A DNA stretch of 7,858 bases from Halieaceae bacterium (GTDB taxonomy: Bacteria; Pseudomonadota; Gammaproteobacteria; Pseudomonadales; Halieaceae): contig DPGN01000057.1 in NCBI GenBank assembly GCA_003523185.1, positions 112,955 through 120,812 of the forward strand. Direction: 5' to 3'. The position numbers were made by a program, and so were the translations under genes. Positions 7,052 through 7,858 of the stretch are shown piece after piece; the stretch's first letter is position 1, and each line of letters starts with the position of its first letter. The notes beneath the pieces are model-generated. The model made no database searches and was not told the origin of the DNA. It saw nothing but the letters and a program-made list of their open reading frames with translations.

Positions 7052-7858
7052 GCAGTTGCCGAATGTCGTTTGAGACTATCAATACGTCATTGGTCTTCGC
7101 ATCCGCGAGAATCAATGCAAACTCATCCCCACCGATACGAAACAAAGAGTCCGAGCCACTAACACGGTCACGAATTATTTTAGCAAGGGACTTCAAGGCA
7201 CTATCACCCGCGCTGTGACCGAAACCATCATTAATAGCCTTTAGGCCATCGACATCCATCAGAACTAAACTTGAAATGCGGTTTGTCCTAACAAACTCGG
7301 CACGCATTGCCTCTAGCTGCGTCTTCAAGTACCGCCGATTCAAGGCGCCAGTCAAGGGGTCACTCGACGCTAGCTGCATTTGCTGACGTAACTGTTCTTT
7401 TGCAAAGTGAACGACGATACCGGCGGAAATCGCCAACATTACATTTTCTGGAATAAGCGGATTTTCCGGAGCCAAGGCTACTGTAAGTGAAGTTGCGGCT
7501 AGGCAGCCCACCACTACGACCAGCGTAGGTAACAAGCCGATCCAAATTAAATAAAACGGCAGGACACACATCAATTGATAGTCAATACCGTGTACGACCT
7601 GCACGCTAATATTGAAGACCATAATCGCCATCAATAAATGCAAGCTCGACATCATGTGCCGCGATGTGGAACGTATCTGCGAGACGACAAAGAGTGTAGC
7701 TGTGGCGAAGATCAGAGAAAACCACATTTCGACATGTAGTTCTGCCCGATTAATAATATTTAAAAAGCCCCCAGCCGTTATAAGTGTCGATAAATAAAGT
7801 ACGGATGATCGTGTCAGGTCGCGAAATTCAACACTATACAAAGGCAAATTTTGAGCAG
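7026..7858 (-). CDS. Membrane diguanylate cyclase (GGDEF), frame broken before its C-terminus
   Basis: Diguanylate cyclases make cyclic di-GMP from two GTP and so promote attachment and biofilm over swimming. From the TTG at 7847, about six hydrophobic segments (roughly 15-32, 41-57, 68-85, 92-108, 109-126, 136-149) form a membrane sensor part that I do not recognise by name. A short helix leads to the catalytic domain, with DPLTGALNRR (163-172), MDVDGLKAINDGFGHSAGD (197-215) and IGGDEFALIL (238-247). Metal ligand D198, guanine-contacting N206 and the GGDEF motif are present. The inhibitory RxxD site is not: the equivalent residues are S230-G-S-D233. The frame stops at 7026 about 50 residues early, and the missing end lies in another frame just downstream. 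The frame is also open to the right edge, so the true start may lie outside the window; TTG 7847 is only the first candidate. Whether the stored protein works is doubtful. Confidence 0.85.
   Translation of the reverse strand, partial: AQNLPLYSVEFRDLTRSSVLYLSTLITAGGFLNIINRAELHVEMWFSLIFATATLFVVSQIRSTSRHMMSSLHLLMAIMVFNISVQVVHGIDYQLMCVLPFYLIWIGLLPTLVVVVGCLAATSLTVALAPENPLIPENVMLAISAGIVVHFAKEQLRQQMQLASSDPLTGALNRRYLKTQLEAMRAEFVRTNRISSLVLMDVDGLKAINDGFGHSAGDSALKSLAKIIRDRVSGSDSLFRIGGDEFALILADAKTNDVLIVSNDIRQLRKGAFIDR
7034..7049 (-). promoter_or_regulatory. Shine-Dalgarno-like AAGGGAG and TTG at the frameshift
   Basis: On the minus strand AAGGGAG (7049-7043) is followed after six bases (CATTTA) by TTG (7036-7034) in the frame of the detached GGDEF tail. 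This arrangement looks like an internal translation start six bases upstream of the cyclase stop codon (7028-7026). It could allow reinitiation, or the purine run may be incidental coding sequence. Confidence 0.35.

Noticed and set aside
7740..7800. The A+T-richer look of the right end as a sign of a transferred island
   Set aside because: The stretch is short and encodes membrane segments, and there are no mobile-element genes, repeats or tRNA borders to support transfer. I did not compute composition.

Overview
The window reads as ordinary chromosome of a gammaproteobacterium. GlnE, the classical fused ArgA and the [4Fe-4S]-type IlvD all match the gammaproteobacterial forms and align with the E. 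coli proteins from memory. A DUF6279 lipoprotein next to a membrane diguanylate cyclase would suit a marine or environmental lineage, such as the OM60/NOR5 or Pseudomonas-like groups, but this placement is a guess. There is no sign of phage, transposon, CRISPR array, tRNA or rRNA.

Layout. Positions 1-2588 (minus) hold glnE, the bifunctional adenylyltransferase/deadenylylase of glutamine synthetase; its last 70-80 codons lie beyond the left edge. A 304-base gap (2589-2892) separates it from the divergent argA and must hold both promoters. argA (2893-4149, plus) encodes N-acetylglutamate synthase, the first step of arginine synthesis. After 31 bases comes ilvD (4181-6019, plus), the dihydroxy-acid dehydratase of branched-chain amino acid synthesis. 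A long near-perfect palindrome covers the argA stop codon and the argA-ilvD gap. ilvD converges on, and overlaps by 15 bases, a minus-strand gene for a DUF6279 lipoprotein (6005-6886). Upstream of that gene, on the same strand, lies a six-helix membrane diguanylate cyclase (7026 to the right edge). Its GGDEF domain is interrupted by a frameshift, and the missing C-terminal part is found intact in another frame at 6890-7051.

How the genes fit together. The left two thirds concern nitrogen and amino acid supply: GlnE tunes glutamine synthetase, ArgA draws on glutamate for arginine, and IlvD makes the keto acids that receive amino groups from glutamate. The right third looks like a two-gene unit (diguanylate cyclase then lipoprotein) with only 3 bases between the restored cyclase frame and the lipoprotein start.

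I did not find a convincing new system. The most useful anomalies are the broken GGDEF domain with a ribosome-binding-like sequence at the break, the 12-bp-arm palindrome between argA and ilvD, and an ArgA whose kinase-like domain has lost the motifs usual for the family.
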